A program made the position numbers and the translations under genes. DNA of 64,000 nucleotides from Euglena gracilis. Lineage: Eukaryota > Euglenida > Euglenophyceae > Euglenales. The stretch spans positions 13,508,947-13,572,946 of the forward strand of contig CP154957.1 of the NCBI GenBank assembly GCA_039621445.1, read 5' to 3'. Positions 1 to 36,278 of the stretch are shown here, in pieces (within the stretch, counting starts at the first letter, position 1; every line of letters begins with the position of its first letter). The notes beneath the pieces are model-generated. The model was not told the DNA's origin. It did no database searches and worked only from the letters and a program-made list of their open reading frames with translations.

Positions 1-78
1 ACCCCTGGTCAGGGAGCAGGGGGTTTTCGGAAACTCACAAATCCCGACCCTGTCCCCCCACCCTCCCCCCCCCCCCAG

Positions 79-9204
<9,126 letters not shown>

Positions 9205-11173
9205 AGTTCGTGTGTTGTGGTTTCTTTGGGTCAGAATTCTTCTCGGATGTTGGGCTTCAAGCGGCGTCAAGAGGTTTTTGGGGACGCTTTTTTTTTGTCC
9301 AAAGGTGGTTCCCAACTGGAAAATAAATTATGATTAAATATGGTGGAGTTTGAGCAAATTGAGTGCAAAATGTCAGTGGGAAGCATGTGCATTTTTAACC
9401 ACAAAAATAATAAGTCTTCCCGCTGTTTTGCATCCCTAAAACCCCTTAGGGTATTGAAATTCCACCTGTAAAGAACTGGGGGGAGTTTTTCTATTTCTGG
9501 GTCATGCTAAGACGTCAAAAACGGGCATCGTTATTTGCTTTTTATAACTTGTTCATTTTTGAAAAGGAAGGAGGAGGAGGAGGAGGAGGAGGAGGGGAGG
9601 AGGAGGAGGAGGAGGAGGAGGAGGAGGAGGAGGAGGAGGAGGAGGAGGAGGAGGAAGAAGAAAAAGGAATTTTCTTCTGGTGATGAGAATTTTATCTCCT
9701 GGATGCTGAAACTAATGCTGACATCTGGTCTGCTGGCATTTGGTCGGGGGGAGTACAACAAAGTTCCGGGAAATACACACAATACAGAATGGTTCAAAAA
9801 GAAGCTGGCATTTTTCATTCAGATTTTTTTAGAGTGGCATCCCTGTACATGTCAAGTCCGCCATGCCTGCAACCGACGCCGACGTGTCTTCTCCACCAAA
9901 CCCCCCAGCCATTCGCCCCGACGGGGAGTTGTGAGCCACTGCGACTTGCACCTCCTTTGTTGGCCCACCTGTGGGGGCGGCCAGCCCTGCTGCTGTGTGA
10001 TGCCCACCCACATGTATATGGGGTACAGTACATACCAGTGCGTCCCACATTGGCATGTACTGCGGACCAGAACAGCGCCAATGCTGTACACAGCGTTGTG
10101 CTGGCACCGCCTCCCCGGGCGAATCGCCTCGCAATGCCCCCCTCCTCTACCCCAGCCCCGCAAACCAGAACAACGAAGGCCTGACCACTCCGATGCAGTC
10201 ACGCCTATCAAAGGGCTGTTTTTTTTTGGCTTGTGGCTTGCGATGCACGACGCTGAGTCGGCACAATGCTTGGGCAGTGGCTGCATTTTGTGTGCCCATT
10301 TGCACGTTGATATCCGCAGTTCTGATAACCTAAAACATTTCAATGCTACCCAATCAGTATCTAAAGTGATTGCTCGTCAACTTTGCTACGTGTGAACAGT
10401 CATAAACATTGGCGTATGGCTCCTCGACAAAGAGCCTCGAGGATAATTTTCAATGTCGCAAATAGCAATTGGGTGCAGAAGGCGGACGAAGATGCTGTCA
10501 GATTTTCGCACACGTCAGACTCTTTCACAAAAGGAAATGTGTTCAATCCTGCCAAGAATACAGCCCCCCGCAGTGTCTTAATTGTGCACAGTGATCTTCT
10601 AAGTGCGAACCTCCAAATGTTCGAAAGCTCCCTTCCCCAAAAAAGTGCGCACCCCCCCCAAAAGGAGAAACCGCTGTCACACCTCAGGTCTGAAAGCACG
10701 CACAATCATGCTGAAGGCCCCCTGACTCGTCCACACAGTCTGTTGCCTGTTGGTCAGACATTGGAAGACTGTGATTGTGGTTGGGAGAACAGCACCATCA
10801 GGGTGGCCTTTTGCAGCACTCTTGCAGCATTATTTTGGTATTGTTTTGTCGTTTGTGCTTTGCCCTGATAAGTGTGCAATGGCTTAATAAGTGCGCACCC
10901 TTTCGGGGTCCGAAACTTCGTCGAAAAATGTGCACACCCGTGCACTTTTTGGGGAGGGGGAAGGTTAGCTTGCGTGTGCAGAAACACAGTTTTGGTTGGA
11001 GGTCCGCCATGTGTATGAAACGCATATGTGAGGCAGGGCGTCACACATGGCACACAATGGATTTTGGTTTTCATTGCCACCACCAGCACCCCAACTCCAC
11101 GCATGGGACACACAAAATCCTGTGCAACAGCCAGCGTGGGGTGGGGAGATGAGGCCTGCCCGGCCCACCCCAG
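9205..11173. other. Intergenic region between LSMT and Pam16 genes
   Basis: Contains a (GGA)n tract at about 9566-9658 and otherwise AT-richer unique-looking DNA. A 161-codon open frame at 10383-10868 has mixed third-position bases and no recognisable family, so I do not call it a gene. No clear polyadenylation signal was identified beyond an AATAAA-like string at 9321-9327. Confidence 0.6.
9566..9658. repeat. (GGA)n purine-strand microsatellite
   Basis: About 30 GGA triplets with one GGGGA interruption near 9593. The all-purine strand can form triplex DNA. It lies between two genes. Confidence 0.97.
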
Positions 11174-11204
11174 GGTCACCCCCGCTCGCCCCCTCCGCCT
11201 CAAG
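11171..11204 (+). promoter_or_regulatory. Possible spliced-leader acceptor and 31-nt leader of the Pam16-like gene
   Basis: CCACCCCAG at 11165-11173 is a pyrimidine-rich 3' splice site 31 nt before the ATG at 11205. No 5' exon is needed for the protein. Euglenid mRNAs are commonly capped by trans-splicing, so this AG is a natural candidate acceptor; that is inference. Confidence 0.35.
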
Positions 11205-12375
11205 ATGCTGGCAACGCGGCTCGCCGGGCGCATCGCCGCCCGAGTTCCGCGCAACGTGGTGGTGGCATTCTGGCTCGCGTACGCAGAGCTGTCCGAGGAG
11301 TTCGCGGAGGAGGCCCGGAAGCGAGGTGCCCCGGCTTTTGCCGTGCCCCCACCTGTCCTTCTAGCTCTCCCCAACGCTGGCAAATGCCTCTTTTTGGGGG
11401 AGGGATTTGGCCAGGGCTGCACGGGAATCTCCGAAACCCTGGGGTGGTGGGGGAGAAAAAACAACCAAAAAAAACCAAAAACAAAAAAAAAAAAAAAAAA
11501 AAAAAAAACAAAAAAAAAACCAAAACCACAAAAAAAAACCCACCCACCCACCTCATCCTGATAGGTCTGCCCACCCCCCTCCCCACCCACAGGAACGGTT
11601 AGGCCACTCGTGATGATTGGCCGAAGCAACCTTCTTTTTATTGACTTTGGGATGCATTTTCCATCCTGAAACTGTCAGCCAGCTACCTCTTGCCAGTCAA
11701 GTTTCAGCTGACCAGACCCCCCCCCCGCGTCCAGATGATTCACGCAAAAGATGTGCATCATGTTCACACCTACATACAGCACACAGACACACAAAACACC
11801 CATACACAAACAAATCACGCGCGCAAGCACACAGACACCGGCCACCCGTGCACACACACAAATGCACACACGCGCGCGCAGACACACACGCTTCTGTCCG
11901 CAGCACAGAGGCTCCAAACCTGATGCCCGCTCCCTGCAGTCTCCAGTGCCCGCATTTCTGCCAACCCTCCCCTCAGGCACGTCCAACACCCGCGCAACGA
12001 CGGACGTCATCAGCCGGCCGGACGCCCTGCAGGTCCTCGGCATCAACGCCGACGCCGCCGAGGTCGGCCACCCTGCCGCTGGGCGATCCGCTGGAAGTGT
12101 TCTGTGTAGCCAGCACATGACACCAGCCGGAGTACCCATTCATCTTATTGTCATCAACCCGCACTCATGTCCAACATAACAACATTCTGTGGCATTGAAT
12201 TCCATGATATTTTCGTTCTGTCCTGGGGAACAAGTAATTTCAATTTTTGCGGTGTATGTTCCACATCCAGCAGGGAAATTTTGTTTCCCATATTTAGAGT
12301 GCACGGAGTGCAGTGCTCATGGAATGGGATTTCTGAGTGGGGTTTTTCTGTTTTTTTTCTGATTTCTGATTTCTA

Positions 12376-12428
<53 letters not shown>

Positions 12429-12449
12429 GGGGTGGGTGGGTGGGTGGGT

Positions 12450-12491
<42 letters not shown>

Positions 12492-13241
12492 ATGCATCAT
12501 GCATGCATGTATGCATGTATGTATGTATGTTTGGATGGATGGATGGATGGATGGATGGATGGATGGATGGATGGATGTGCATGTATGCATGTTTGTGCGT
12601 ACGTACGTACGTGTGTCTGTTTTCATATGTGGGTGTGGGTGTGTGTGGTGTGTGTCGATCATTTTGAACGGTCGTTTTAAGTGGGGTTATTTTTGTGTGG
12701 GTGTTTAGGGAGTGTTGTTTAGGTGTTGTGTTAGTGGGGTTGTTTTTTTTGGACCGCGTCGGTCGCCCCAAAAACACGCTGTGTAAAGCAATTATTTGGA
12801 TTCTTTTTTTGGTATTACTAGTGTCTGGTAATGAAGTATCAAAGTTGCTTGGCATTCTTGTTTCCACTTATTTCAACCCCAGTTTGCATTATCCTGGCAG
12901 TTTTGGATTTGGATGGATCGAATTATTAATAGTTAATGTTAATATTTATAGTAGCGAGTAAATGTTTATAGTAGCCATGTCCAGTTCCATCCCCACGCCA
13001 GCTCACCTGTTCACACAGAAGTTGGACGAGAAGCAGTTCATCGATACGGTGCAGGAGCGGTGGGCCAAGATGTACGAGATCAACACCCCCGATGCACAGA
13101 CGGGCGAGGGAGGTTCCCCGTACCTGCAGGTCTTGATTTGTGTGTATTTGTTTTGGATTGCAGGGGTCTAACGTTTCATTTTGGGGTTGTTAAAACGCCA
13201 AATTGAATGTAGAATATTGCCATTTCCATCATGCCTCCCAG

Positions 13242-13296
<55 letters not shown>

Positions 13297-15108
13297 CTGT
13301 CACAGACAACAGACACATAACCGAAGACACACAACGCAACGCAACAGACCACGACACGCAGCTAGTCCAGTCCGTGCTGGCTCCAGTAGCAGTTTCCAGT
13401 GGCCTGGGGTCCTCAGGAAATATCTGGTTGTGCGGTGCATTTCGACACTTGGCCCAGCAGTCACCTGTGCCCGGGTTTCTGTCTTTTTCGCAGGCCATCA
13501 TCACCAACGCCCGGAATGTGTTGGTTGGCAGCGTGATTGATCCGCTGCTGGCCGAAATGGAGGTGTGCTGGCACAGGCTGCACAGACAGACTGTGTGTTA
13601 GTGGCTCAGAGCGGAGGGCAGCGTCAGGCAGCGGGGGGGGGGGGGTTGTGCGCATTATCCCGCACAAGTTGCTCTTTTGTGAAAGTCGCATTTTCCCTCG
13701 AATTTTCAAAATTTGCTGTTGTTTTGGATGTTTTTTCTACCATATTCTGGCACATTTTTAAATTTGGCTTTTTTAGTTTAGGTTTTCCTTTTTCAGGGTT
13801 TTTTCTTGTTTTCCAGGGCTGACTTTTTTTCAGAATAAATCATATTCAAGGATTTTTTTGAATTTGTTCACGATCCCGGATTGTTTTTTTTCCCTCGTGC
13901 TGAAGACCAATTTTGAAGGAATTGCTGAGAAGAATGTTATTTTGAATTTGGAAAGAGATTTTTTGTTCACCGTATAATTTGTCACTCGAAAGTTTTGTTG
14001 AGGTGTGTATTTAGAATTTGAGGATATCAGGTCTGTCCCCACATGTTCATTTTGTGATTGCGGCTTGCTGTGGCAGATCGGGGGTCGACCCCCCCCCACC
14101 AGGCCTTCCCATAAAGCCCTACCCAGCCACCAGACCCTCCTCCCAAGGGATTGAGTGGAAATGGGATTTCTGAGGATTTCTTGGGATTCAAATCTTCAAT
14201 ATTTTGGCTGAAAATTTGCAACCCAACTGGGCTTGGGCGTTTTTGTATTTTTTTGGGTGCCAACCTGACCCACCCCTGGACCCAGGGCAGAACAGGAATT
14301 GGCCAAACAGCCAGCGTGGGGGGGGGGGGGGGTGACCACCCCCTCCTGTATTCCCAGGAGCACCAATTTTCGACCCCAAAATTTTTTGTTAAAGAATCTC
14401 TGAAAATGCGGTGGTGGGTGGGGAGGTCGAGGGCCTTCCTGTTCTGCCCTGCCTGGATCCTACTACAAAACCCCTGGTCCCCGCAATACATTCCAATCAC
14501 CCATTTTTTGGCACAATTCCACACCGTCCCGTTTTTGACCTGTTCGGGTTAATTTGGTTTATTTTGAAATTATTTTGTGTCATTTTGGTTTCATTTCATC
14601 AAGATCAACCAGGCCATTTTTTGAGCTGCTTTGGGCGAGTTTGGCCCCTTTTTGGCCATTTTGGTCCAGTATTTCAAGCCAAAATTGCAAGTTCTTGGCC
14701 TGGCATAAATGTCAACGCCATTTTATTCATTTTCACTCCGCATTCTTCCACACAACCCTGCATGATCCTGCATGATGCGCATAATCCTAAATAATTCAAA
14801 GAATTTTACGCACAGTCCCCCTCCCTGCGCCATATTGTGTGTTATATTATATATGTGTGTACGTGTGTGCATGTGCATGTGTATGTGCGTGTGTGTATGT
14901 GTGTGTGTGTGTGTGTTGTGTTGCGTTGCGTTGCGTTGTGGGTGGGTGGGTGAGGGTTTGCGGCGTGCGTATTTTTTTAGTTGTATGTGTTCTGGTGCAT
15001 TGGTTAATTGCATGAAAATCTCGCCTCCCAACCATTCAGGCGGAGGGAAAGGAAGCTGATGGAGAGAAGCCAACGGACAAGAAGGGGCCAAAGGAGGAGA
15101 AGAAGTGA
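11205..15108 (+). CDS. PAM16: Pam16/Tim16-like subunit of the mitochondrial presequence translocase motor (5 exons, complete)
   Basis: Join: 11205-11325, 11977-12062, 13019-13129, 13494-13562, 15040-15108 (TGA); 151 residues with all phases exact. All four introns are GT-AG (donors GTGCCC, GTCGGC, GTCTTG, GTGTGC; acceptors all CAG). The protein starts [20 protein letters not shown], a basic membrane-associated N terminus like that of Magmas/Pam16. A J-like domain follows: [12 protein letters not shown] (helix I, compare LSLQEAQQILNV), [14 protein letters not shown] where Hsp40 proteins have HPD, and [19 protein letters not shown] (compare GGSFYLQSKVVRAKERL). The tail is charged ([15 protein letters not shown]). 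Pam16 pairs with the J-protein Pam18 at the TIM23 channel and restrains its stimulation of mtHsp70; absence of HPD fits that role. The first ATG was chosen because it begins the conserved N-terminal helix. Confidence 0.87.
11456..11545. repeat. A-rich tract (AAAAACCAAAA type) in Pam16 intron 1
   Basis: About 90 bp of A runs broken by CC or C. It lies between the first two exons; the Lys-rich frames over it are not genes. Confidence 0.9.
12377..12640. repeat. Compound (TG)n-(GGTG)n-(GGAT)n-(ACGT)n microsatellite
   Basis: TG repeats run to about 12490 with a GGTGGG block inside, followed by ATGC/ATGT tetramers, GGAT tetramers at about 12533-12578, and ACGTACGTACGT near 12600. It sits in Pam16 intron 2. 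Confidence 0.95.
13242..13294. repeat. (CA)n microsatellite in Pam16 intron 3
   Basis: About 26 perfect CA units between exons 13019-13129 and 13494-13562. Confidence 0.97.
14850..14960. repeat. (TG)n, (GTTGC)n and (GGGT)n tract in Pam16 intron 4
   Basis: TG repeats with ATG interruptions, then GTTGCGTTGCGTTGC and GGGTGGGTGGG. No coding content. Confidence 0.88.
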
Positions 15109-18100
15109 TGGTGTGTTGTGTTTTTTTATGAGCAAAACCTGCCTCACCGTGGAAGTTCAAATTGCAGCGGGGTCCAAATATTGTGCATCACCCCCGCCAG
15201 AGGCAGTGGTTTATCATAAATATTTGGACAGTGGGCATCTGGTATCGGCTAGAAAATTATGATTCTCCACAAGAGGGTTCATTTGAGAATCCACCTGCAC
15301 CTGCATCCTTGCAGAAAGACTTTATGTTTCTAGTTTGATGAAGCCAAACATAAGAATAGTAAACCCCCCTCCCAAATAACACACCCCCCCTCGGGGGCCG
15401 ATTTCGAGCGCCCAAATAACACACCCCCCTGTTTTCCTTTGGTTTTCCATGTAAAAATAACACCCCCCCCCCAAATAACACCCCCCCCCCCTGAGGCCCC
15501 AGTTCGGGTGCCCAAATAACACCCCGGGGGGGGGGGGGTGTTATTTTGGGGGGGGGTTACGAGCACCCTCTCGCAACCCCATCGTCCCAATGTGGCAAAA
15601 TAGCGGATTCTGAAAGTTGTGCAGCTGGTTTTTTTTGCCATTACTAATGACAGCCCACTAAGCCTGAGGCTTCATCTCGCACTTCAGCTTTTTTTGGGTC
15701 GGTGTGCGCATTTTCGCAAACATCGAAAATTTTGATTTTGGCACCGGCGTTACAAGAATTTTGAGCGAGAAGGAGCAGAACGGCGACGGATCCGAGCAGG
15801 TTGTCATTTTTGGCCCTGGCATTCCCCGCATGTTGGCCGGTTTTTTGTTTGGTGATTGGCATGAAAACCCCAGAGTGAGTCCAGCCCCCCAAAATGAGAA
15901 ATTCACCAAAAATACACAAAACCCCTGGTACCCACACCCTCCGTTTCCTGTCACACAGGCGGTTTCCTGGAGGCGGGGTGGCAAGTCCACCCTTCTGCTT
16001 GTTTTCTGCGGTTGTGGAGGTTTTTGGAGTTGGTGTCGCACAGCGGAATTTCACACGCAAACAAATACAATAATGGACTTTTTAGAGAACTCTGCCACAG
16101 GTGGTTGACGAGGGGGATAAAGAACACAGGAGGACAACCACCAGTTACCCATTGAGTTTGGTTGCAAGTTGCCCAACAATGCCCCACTGATGTTTAAGGC
16201 TCTGTGACACCCGCACAACAGCAAAAATAATGTCGGTGTGTGCAAATGCGCATATGGACGAGGTACGCATTTGCCACACCGACAACTTTAAAAGCAACCA
16301 AGAGCCTTCAATGTCAGCGTGTTTGGAGCTGGAAAATGCATGTGATAACACTGTGATATTACCTCCCTTGTACTCTTCTGGTGCTGGACCCCCTCTTCTG
16401 AATATTGCTGGGATTTTTTGGTGGCTGGTGTGCGAAAATGCGCACATCAACCATTCAAATGGTTGACTTGCACAATTGAACATGGGTGCAAAAAAATTAT
16501 TTTCGTGAGGCGAAGCACAACGCAAATTTTAATGCAAAATTGAATGGGATGGGAATGCCATGGTGGTCGCGGCGCCACTTTCAGAGTTGTTGTGCCAGCC
16601 AGTTGCAAAAAAAAATCCAGAGAAATTATATCGGAAAAGGGGGACGTGGCGCACGCCACCTCTTTCTCAAAGCGGCGTTTTAGGGCCGCCAGGTTCACGA
16701 CAGAACCGGCGTCACCAACCTTCGGTCAAAGGACACTCCCAAGACCAATTTCCAACCACTGAACTGGAATGTAACGCTACCTTGGATTTGCCAAATTCTG
16801 ACGATTGTATCTCTGGTTGCGTCAATCATTCAGATACAAAGGCACCCCCAGGGGTTTTCTTAAGGACCCCGCGAACCGGGGGAGAGGATCCTGGCTGGAA
16901 AAAAAGGTGCTGGCTGGACCCCCGGGGGGGGGGGGGAGGTGAGGGGTCCAGGGGATTCTTCGAACCCGGCAGGGAGCTGAACCTAGCGGGTTCTCAAGAA
17001 AATGCCCAAAGAAGCCCAAATCCAGCTGTGTTTTTCATTTTCCAGCCAAAAATAGGAGGTGAAAGCCCCCCAAAAAACACCCAAAATGCCATTTTTGGAC
17101 CCATTTTCAAAAAAATTCGGCTTTTTTCAAAATTTTCGATGCTTTCGGTCCAGCCCTGCTTCGCCGCACCGCCCGAATTTATTGCAGCAGACCCTGGGTG
17201 CCCAGCTGGGTGGTGCTGGCAGGAAAAAGGTGCTGGCTGGCTGGACCCCCCCGGGGGGGGGGGGGTCCCTCCGGCTTTGGAAAGACCCTGCTAACCCCTC
17301 AATCGAAAGCTCGCTTCATCAGACGACTAGCGATGACCACCGTATTCAGCAACGCTGCATGGTACTCTTATTTCCTGTCACAGGCGAACCCTGAATCCAC
17401 AATATTGTTACTCTTTGGAACCCTCGTGTCGTCAATTTGAAGGAAAAAATTGTTTCCGTATGGTCCATTATGCTTCTCAAACCAAACAGCACCAAAATTT
17501 CCACAAATTTCGACATTTTCAGGTTTTTCCTTGAAAAGCTGAGTTTAAAAATGCCCTTCACTCCCAGCATTTTTTTGGTCCGAAAATGAGGCACAGTTCA
17601 TTGGCTGAAAATGGAGTATCAGATGACATGAAAATCTTGGTGTTCAGGGGCCATACAATGCAATACACAGACACGCTTTATTTGACCCTCTCAGACATGC
17701 CTTATAACACCACCACTTTGAGCTCAGCACCTCCACAAGCTGCTGTTTCCATTCTTCTCTTGTCTCAGAAATCCTTGTTATTAAGGGAGTGCCGTTAATG
17801 TTGATGCTTCAGGGGTCAGAAATGGTTTTTCATAGGCTCAGTTGCTGATGCCAAATATCAAGCCATCAGGCTGGTCCTTTAGTTGCGTTTAAGTTGCACA
17901 GAAAGCTCGCACTTGAGGATTTTCAAACCCCAGTAGTGCCACACCCTCTAAATGGCACGTGTGTTAAGTTGCACAAGTGATGGTCGATCAAACAGACCAT
18001 TTGCACATTTGCGCAAACCAAAACAATTTTATAACCATGTCAATTTCAGCTAACGTATACAACCTGTTTCCCAATCTACACAAATGACGGTGTGCACAAA

Positions 18101-19210
18101 TGCACACACCGTCCATTTGCGCATTTACCTACACCGACCTCCAGTTTCTCACACAGTCAAGGTTCAGGGTATCGTTTGAGGCTTAGGCACACCTCCCCGG
18201 ATCATTCCAGATCGTCCAGCCACATCCCATGTTGATGAGGCAGCCATGTTGGAAGGTTCTAAACACGCATGCTGGGCGTTATGACCCTGCATCCTGTGGT
18301 GACACATCACATCCTGCTTCCGTTTTAAATTTTTGGGTTTGGGCGTCTGGTGCTGTCATTTTCAAAAAAAAATGTCGATTTGCACAAATTCCCACAATGA
18401 CAAAGAAAAAAAGCTTCAGTGCAGGATGCGCCGCGTAAGTGGGGAGTGCCGGACACCATGTCTTCCCCTGGTGTCTCTACCCCCCAGCACGGACCCCTTC
18501 TTTCTATCCAACCCTGGCCAGACCTGTAATGTCGGTTATTTCCCCAACGTGTGGTATTAGTGGATGGTGTTTGGTGCGGTCGGCGATGTGGTTTCCTGGC
18601 CAGAATGGGCAGATCCTAAGGCACCACACACAAATAATAAATCATGACCACTGAGAAAAGGAAAAAGGTTTGTGTGTGTGCCACCTTTCCTTTTTCCCTC
18701 ATCTTTCAAAAGTGCTCAGAAAGATATGAAAACCTTCAAGAAGAAACCCTCAAGGAGGAGAATGAAATCTCAGTGACATAATCAGAGGACGCTGCGCTGT
18801 TTGTTCTTTCTTTGGCGTAACCCCCAATTAGTTGAAAGAAACCCCACCCGGCTCATTGGCCGCACTGTTGGAGTGAATTTGCCCCCCCAACCTTGTCCCC
18901 CTCGTCCATTGAGGGCGACATAACCCCCTCATTTAGCTGTTTAGCTGGGGCTGGTTGCCCCCCAGCAAGTCGGAGTCATCTGATTGAACGTATACTGGGC
19001 CAAGGTACAGGTTCAAATTTTGGTCAAGGTTTTTCCTCCTGAAGGGGGCCAGCACTGCTATTCGGCATTTTGGTCGAAATTCCGGGGGGTTGGGGTGGCG
19101 AAATATTTATAGGAACAAGAGGTTTCTGTCCTGGGCGGCAGTCTATTGTTGATGCAGGAAATTTCTTAACGGTCAGAAATTCCGCCCCGAAATTTCGTTG
19201 AAGGAGTCTC

Positions 19211-19551
19211 GTCTCCCCCCCCCCCCCGGCAGGTGGGTGGCTCTCACGGAGGCCACTGCCACCGCCCACGCCGCCCTCGACAGCCCCACCTCCAGCCATT
19301 GTCCCCCAGCCCCCAACACTGAACCTGATTCCCCGCCCCCGGCCTCCGAAACGCTGCAGCAGTGCTCAGCAGGGGAAGGCTCCGCGGGACACGTTGCTCG
19401 CCCTCTCTTCGTTGTGTCGACCCCTCTCCGTGCACTCCAACCGGTGTGCCTTCGACCCTCACCCTTCAACAGTGGCACAGTGACCACCGTTGGCCTCCGT
19501 GGCTTTGCTACCATACTCACAATGCCATCCCCCACTGATTTCTGTGAATAA
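19211..19551 (+). CDS. Candidate terminal exon, product unknown
   Basis: Follows a C-run ending GGCAG, a good 3' splice site. The first 30 codons after it are strongly GC in third position (RWVALTEATATAHAALDSPT), like the verified exons here. The frame stops at TAA in GAATAAAAAA, which also resembles a polyadenylation signal. Codon bias fades in the second half, which may be 3' untranslated sequence read in frame. No upstream exon could be linked and no family was recognised. The opposite strand is also open over part of it, so this stays a weak call. Confidence 0.25.
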
Positions 19552-21327
19552 AAAATTCCGAGTTCAAGGTCTTGTTTGTATTCTTTGCTGTTTTTCTTCT
19601 CTCCTCATAAACCCCCCCCCAAATAGTATTGCACCCGCAGCTCTATTGGACGGCCGCCTCCGGCGGCGGGGGGTGCAGCGCTATTTGGACCCGCAGCACT
19701 ATTGGACTGGGTGCCTCTTAGTTCCGGCCTATCACCACAGGCATCCTTTTTGTCTGCTCAATGTCCTTCTCTGAGGCTAGTGAGGTCGTGTGGTTCATCT
19801 TCGGACGACTTCTGTGAGTTGCTCGGGTGGGAATTTGCCCCCTTTCCCCTCTCTGCGGATTAAAAAAGGTGCCTGCAGTAGGCTGCACCAGCTCCTATGC
19901 ATTTCACATTGCTGTGATTTGGGGGGGTGCAGCATTATTGGACGCTCGCTTCATCCGGCTGGGGGTGCAGCACTATTTGGACCCGCAGCTCTATTGGCCC
20001 CGCATACTATTTCATATTGTTTCAGATCACATCATTTCACATCATAATATGAGATCACGTAATGTCGGAATTGCGGCATGGTGTCATATACCAGTTCACA
20101 CCTGCCCAAAGCGCTGAAGTATTTTTTTTTGGTGTTTTTGAGGGCCCAAAAAATGATTTTTTTTGGGAGGCTTGGGTCCGTCAAGAAAAAAGCAAAAATA
20201 AGAACCTCCCCAGACATAAGACCACCCCCCCCTGGAGGTTTCCAGCAGCAGACCCAAAAACAACGCCCAGGTCTTATTTTGGTGAGGTAGAGGCCTTGTT
20301 TGACCTGCAAGGAAAAACTCTCACGGCACATGCTCAACACTTGTGCGTCCAATGGCAATCACAATGGTGGATGTCTCCATAAATGTCCTCTTGCATCCAG
20401 AGACCACACCCCTCCTGACTGCACCTAACCCACCTCCATCCGTCCTGAGCTCGATGGTCTTCGTCCCTGCTTCTCCCGCCGTCGCTGCGTCAGGCGCGCA
20501 ATCCGAAAGTCTGAATGCCTTTTTCATGAGCATGATGGACACAAATATCCCAGAAGAAGCCACATTTAAATTTTGAAGGCAATCAGAGTCAAACCTGACA
20601 CACGGTGACATGGGTTGGCTTGACCTCAGCGTTGATTTTCTGAGGTTTTGCGGCATTTAATACAGCGAAATTAGTAAAAAGAACCTGAGTCTTTCGGGTT
20701 TCTGACAGCTTTTTTCTTTCTAGTGCGACAATTTGACATTTTCTCAAGTCCCAGATGAACTAAACACGTCCATTGTAAGCAGATCTCCTGTTAAAAACAG
20801 TACATTTCAAGTTTTTGGTGGTCCAAGGATGCTAGAAATCAAACCTTTTCCCTGGTTTTTGCTGAGATACTTCGAAACGGTCGCCCATTTTTTGGATAGA
20901 TTTTTGGCGAGACAGGAGTTTTTTTGCAGTAAGGACCTCCCTGGTTGGAAGAACCATATGACGAATGAGGTGTTTTGCATAATTTAGCGTCAAATTTGGC
21001 AAATTTTGACAAATTCCCCCCACCATTAACCCCCTGGTGCTTAAACTTGGGGATTAACTTACCATATTTTTTTTCAAAATTTGCCCCCCATCTGTACCTG
21101 ACTCCTCTCCATCACAGTGTAGTATCAAGTAGAAAATATGTCGACCATTTCGTGTTATTTATTGGTCAATTTTGATGCATCCCATGCCACTCCGGATGAC
21201 TATCTCAAAATGGATGCAGCCAGACATAGTAGTGCAGAACACCTGTGTCTTCGAGCGCAGTGTAATCAGCTGGCTTCTTTCCACTGATATCTTTCGCTGC
21301 ACAGTTCACAAATAACTAAGAAACTGC

Positions 21328-21385
21328 GCGCGCGCGCACACACACACACACAAACAAGCACGCACGTACACACACACACACACGC

Positions 21386-21418
<33 letters not shown>

Positions 21419-21605
21419 CGCACGCACGCACAGACACACACACACACACACCACACACACACACACACACCACACACACACACACAAGCACGCACAAACA
21501 CGCACACACACAGGCACACACGCACAGGCACACACACGCACGCACGCACGCACACACACACACACACACACAAGCACACACAGACACACGCGCGCGCCAC
21601 ACACA
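21328..21605. repeat. (CA)n/(CGCA)n microsatellite just upstream of the kinase start
   Basis: About 280 bp of CA, CGCA and CACACC repeats ending about 70 bp before the kinase ATG. Confidence 0.95.
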
Positions 21606-21640
21606 CAAATCCGCCCCCCTACACCTCCTCCCTGCCCCCA

Positions 21641-21677
21641 CAGTGGCCCCCCACCGCCCTTGCCGCAAGGCGGGACC
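21641..21677 (+). promoter_or_regulatory. Possible spliced-leader acceptor and 34-nt leader of the kinase gene
   Basis: CTCCTCCCTGCCCCCACAG is a strong pyrimidine tract with CAG at 21641-21643, 34 nt before the ATG at 21678. The kinase needs no earlier exon, so this acceptor probably receives a trans-spliced leader if the organism is a euglenid. A cis-spliced 5' untranslated exon is the alternative. Confidence 0.4.
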
Positions 21678-35763
<14,086 letters not shown>

Positions 35764-36278
35764 AGCACCCCCCACATGCACAAGGTTTAGAGCACCCACA
35801 CTAGCCCTCGTGTACATATAATATGTCGCTGACCCTCATCCAGCCAAAATCCCCATCGACATTGGCCATCGACACAAAGGAACTGATTTGAGGGCTTCCC
35901 AGCTGCAGAGTTCCGAAATTGGGGGAAAAAAGCAAACAAACCAAAAACAGCCCCCTCCGAGTCGGCCAAGGCATCAAAGTCCACACAGTTGGCACCCGTT
36001 TGAACCTCTTTGTGGCCGAGTGGTTGTTTTGAAACCTTGGAAGTTTTGAATTTTTGGATTTCGATCCAGATCGTTTTGACATCGTGAAAGTTTGGGATGG
36101 AAATTATGGCTTCACGGTCCCTCTTCAACCATGGATTTTCAGGAAAAGAGTCAAATTTATCCCTTCTTCTCAAAATTTTTGCTCGAGTGGGTGGGTGGGT
36201 CAGGGTCGTTGCACCACCTGGGGGGGTATTGGGGAGGGCGGCGCCAGTCAGATATTGGTCTGATCGAAGGCCCGGCGG

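Larger units (their letters stand above)
15109..21643. other. Long intergenic region between Pam16 and kinase genes
   Basis: Holds C-run/G-run elements (15360-15560, 16895-17290), TGTGC/GCGCATTT foldbacks (15690-16445, 18070-18150) and duplicated GCAG(C)ACTATTGGAC fragments (19625-19705, 19925-19995). A GC-rich open frame lies at about 19211-19551 and another at 20343-20576. No gene family was recognised. A short segment at 16640-16745 is also GC-rich in one frame but has no convincing splice sites. Confidence 0.55.

Noticed and set aside
10383-10868. 161-codon open frame as a gene
   Set aside because: Third-position composition is mixed, the strand upstream lacks a convincing start or acceptor, and no family was recognised.
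16560-17294. 244-codon plus-strand open frame
   Set aside because: Runs through a C-run/G-run element with G-run-derived Gly stretches, no family resemblance and no consistent codon bias.
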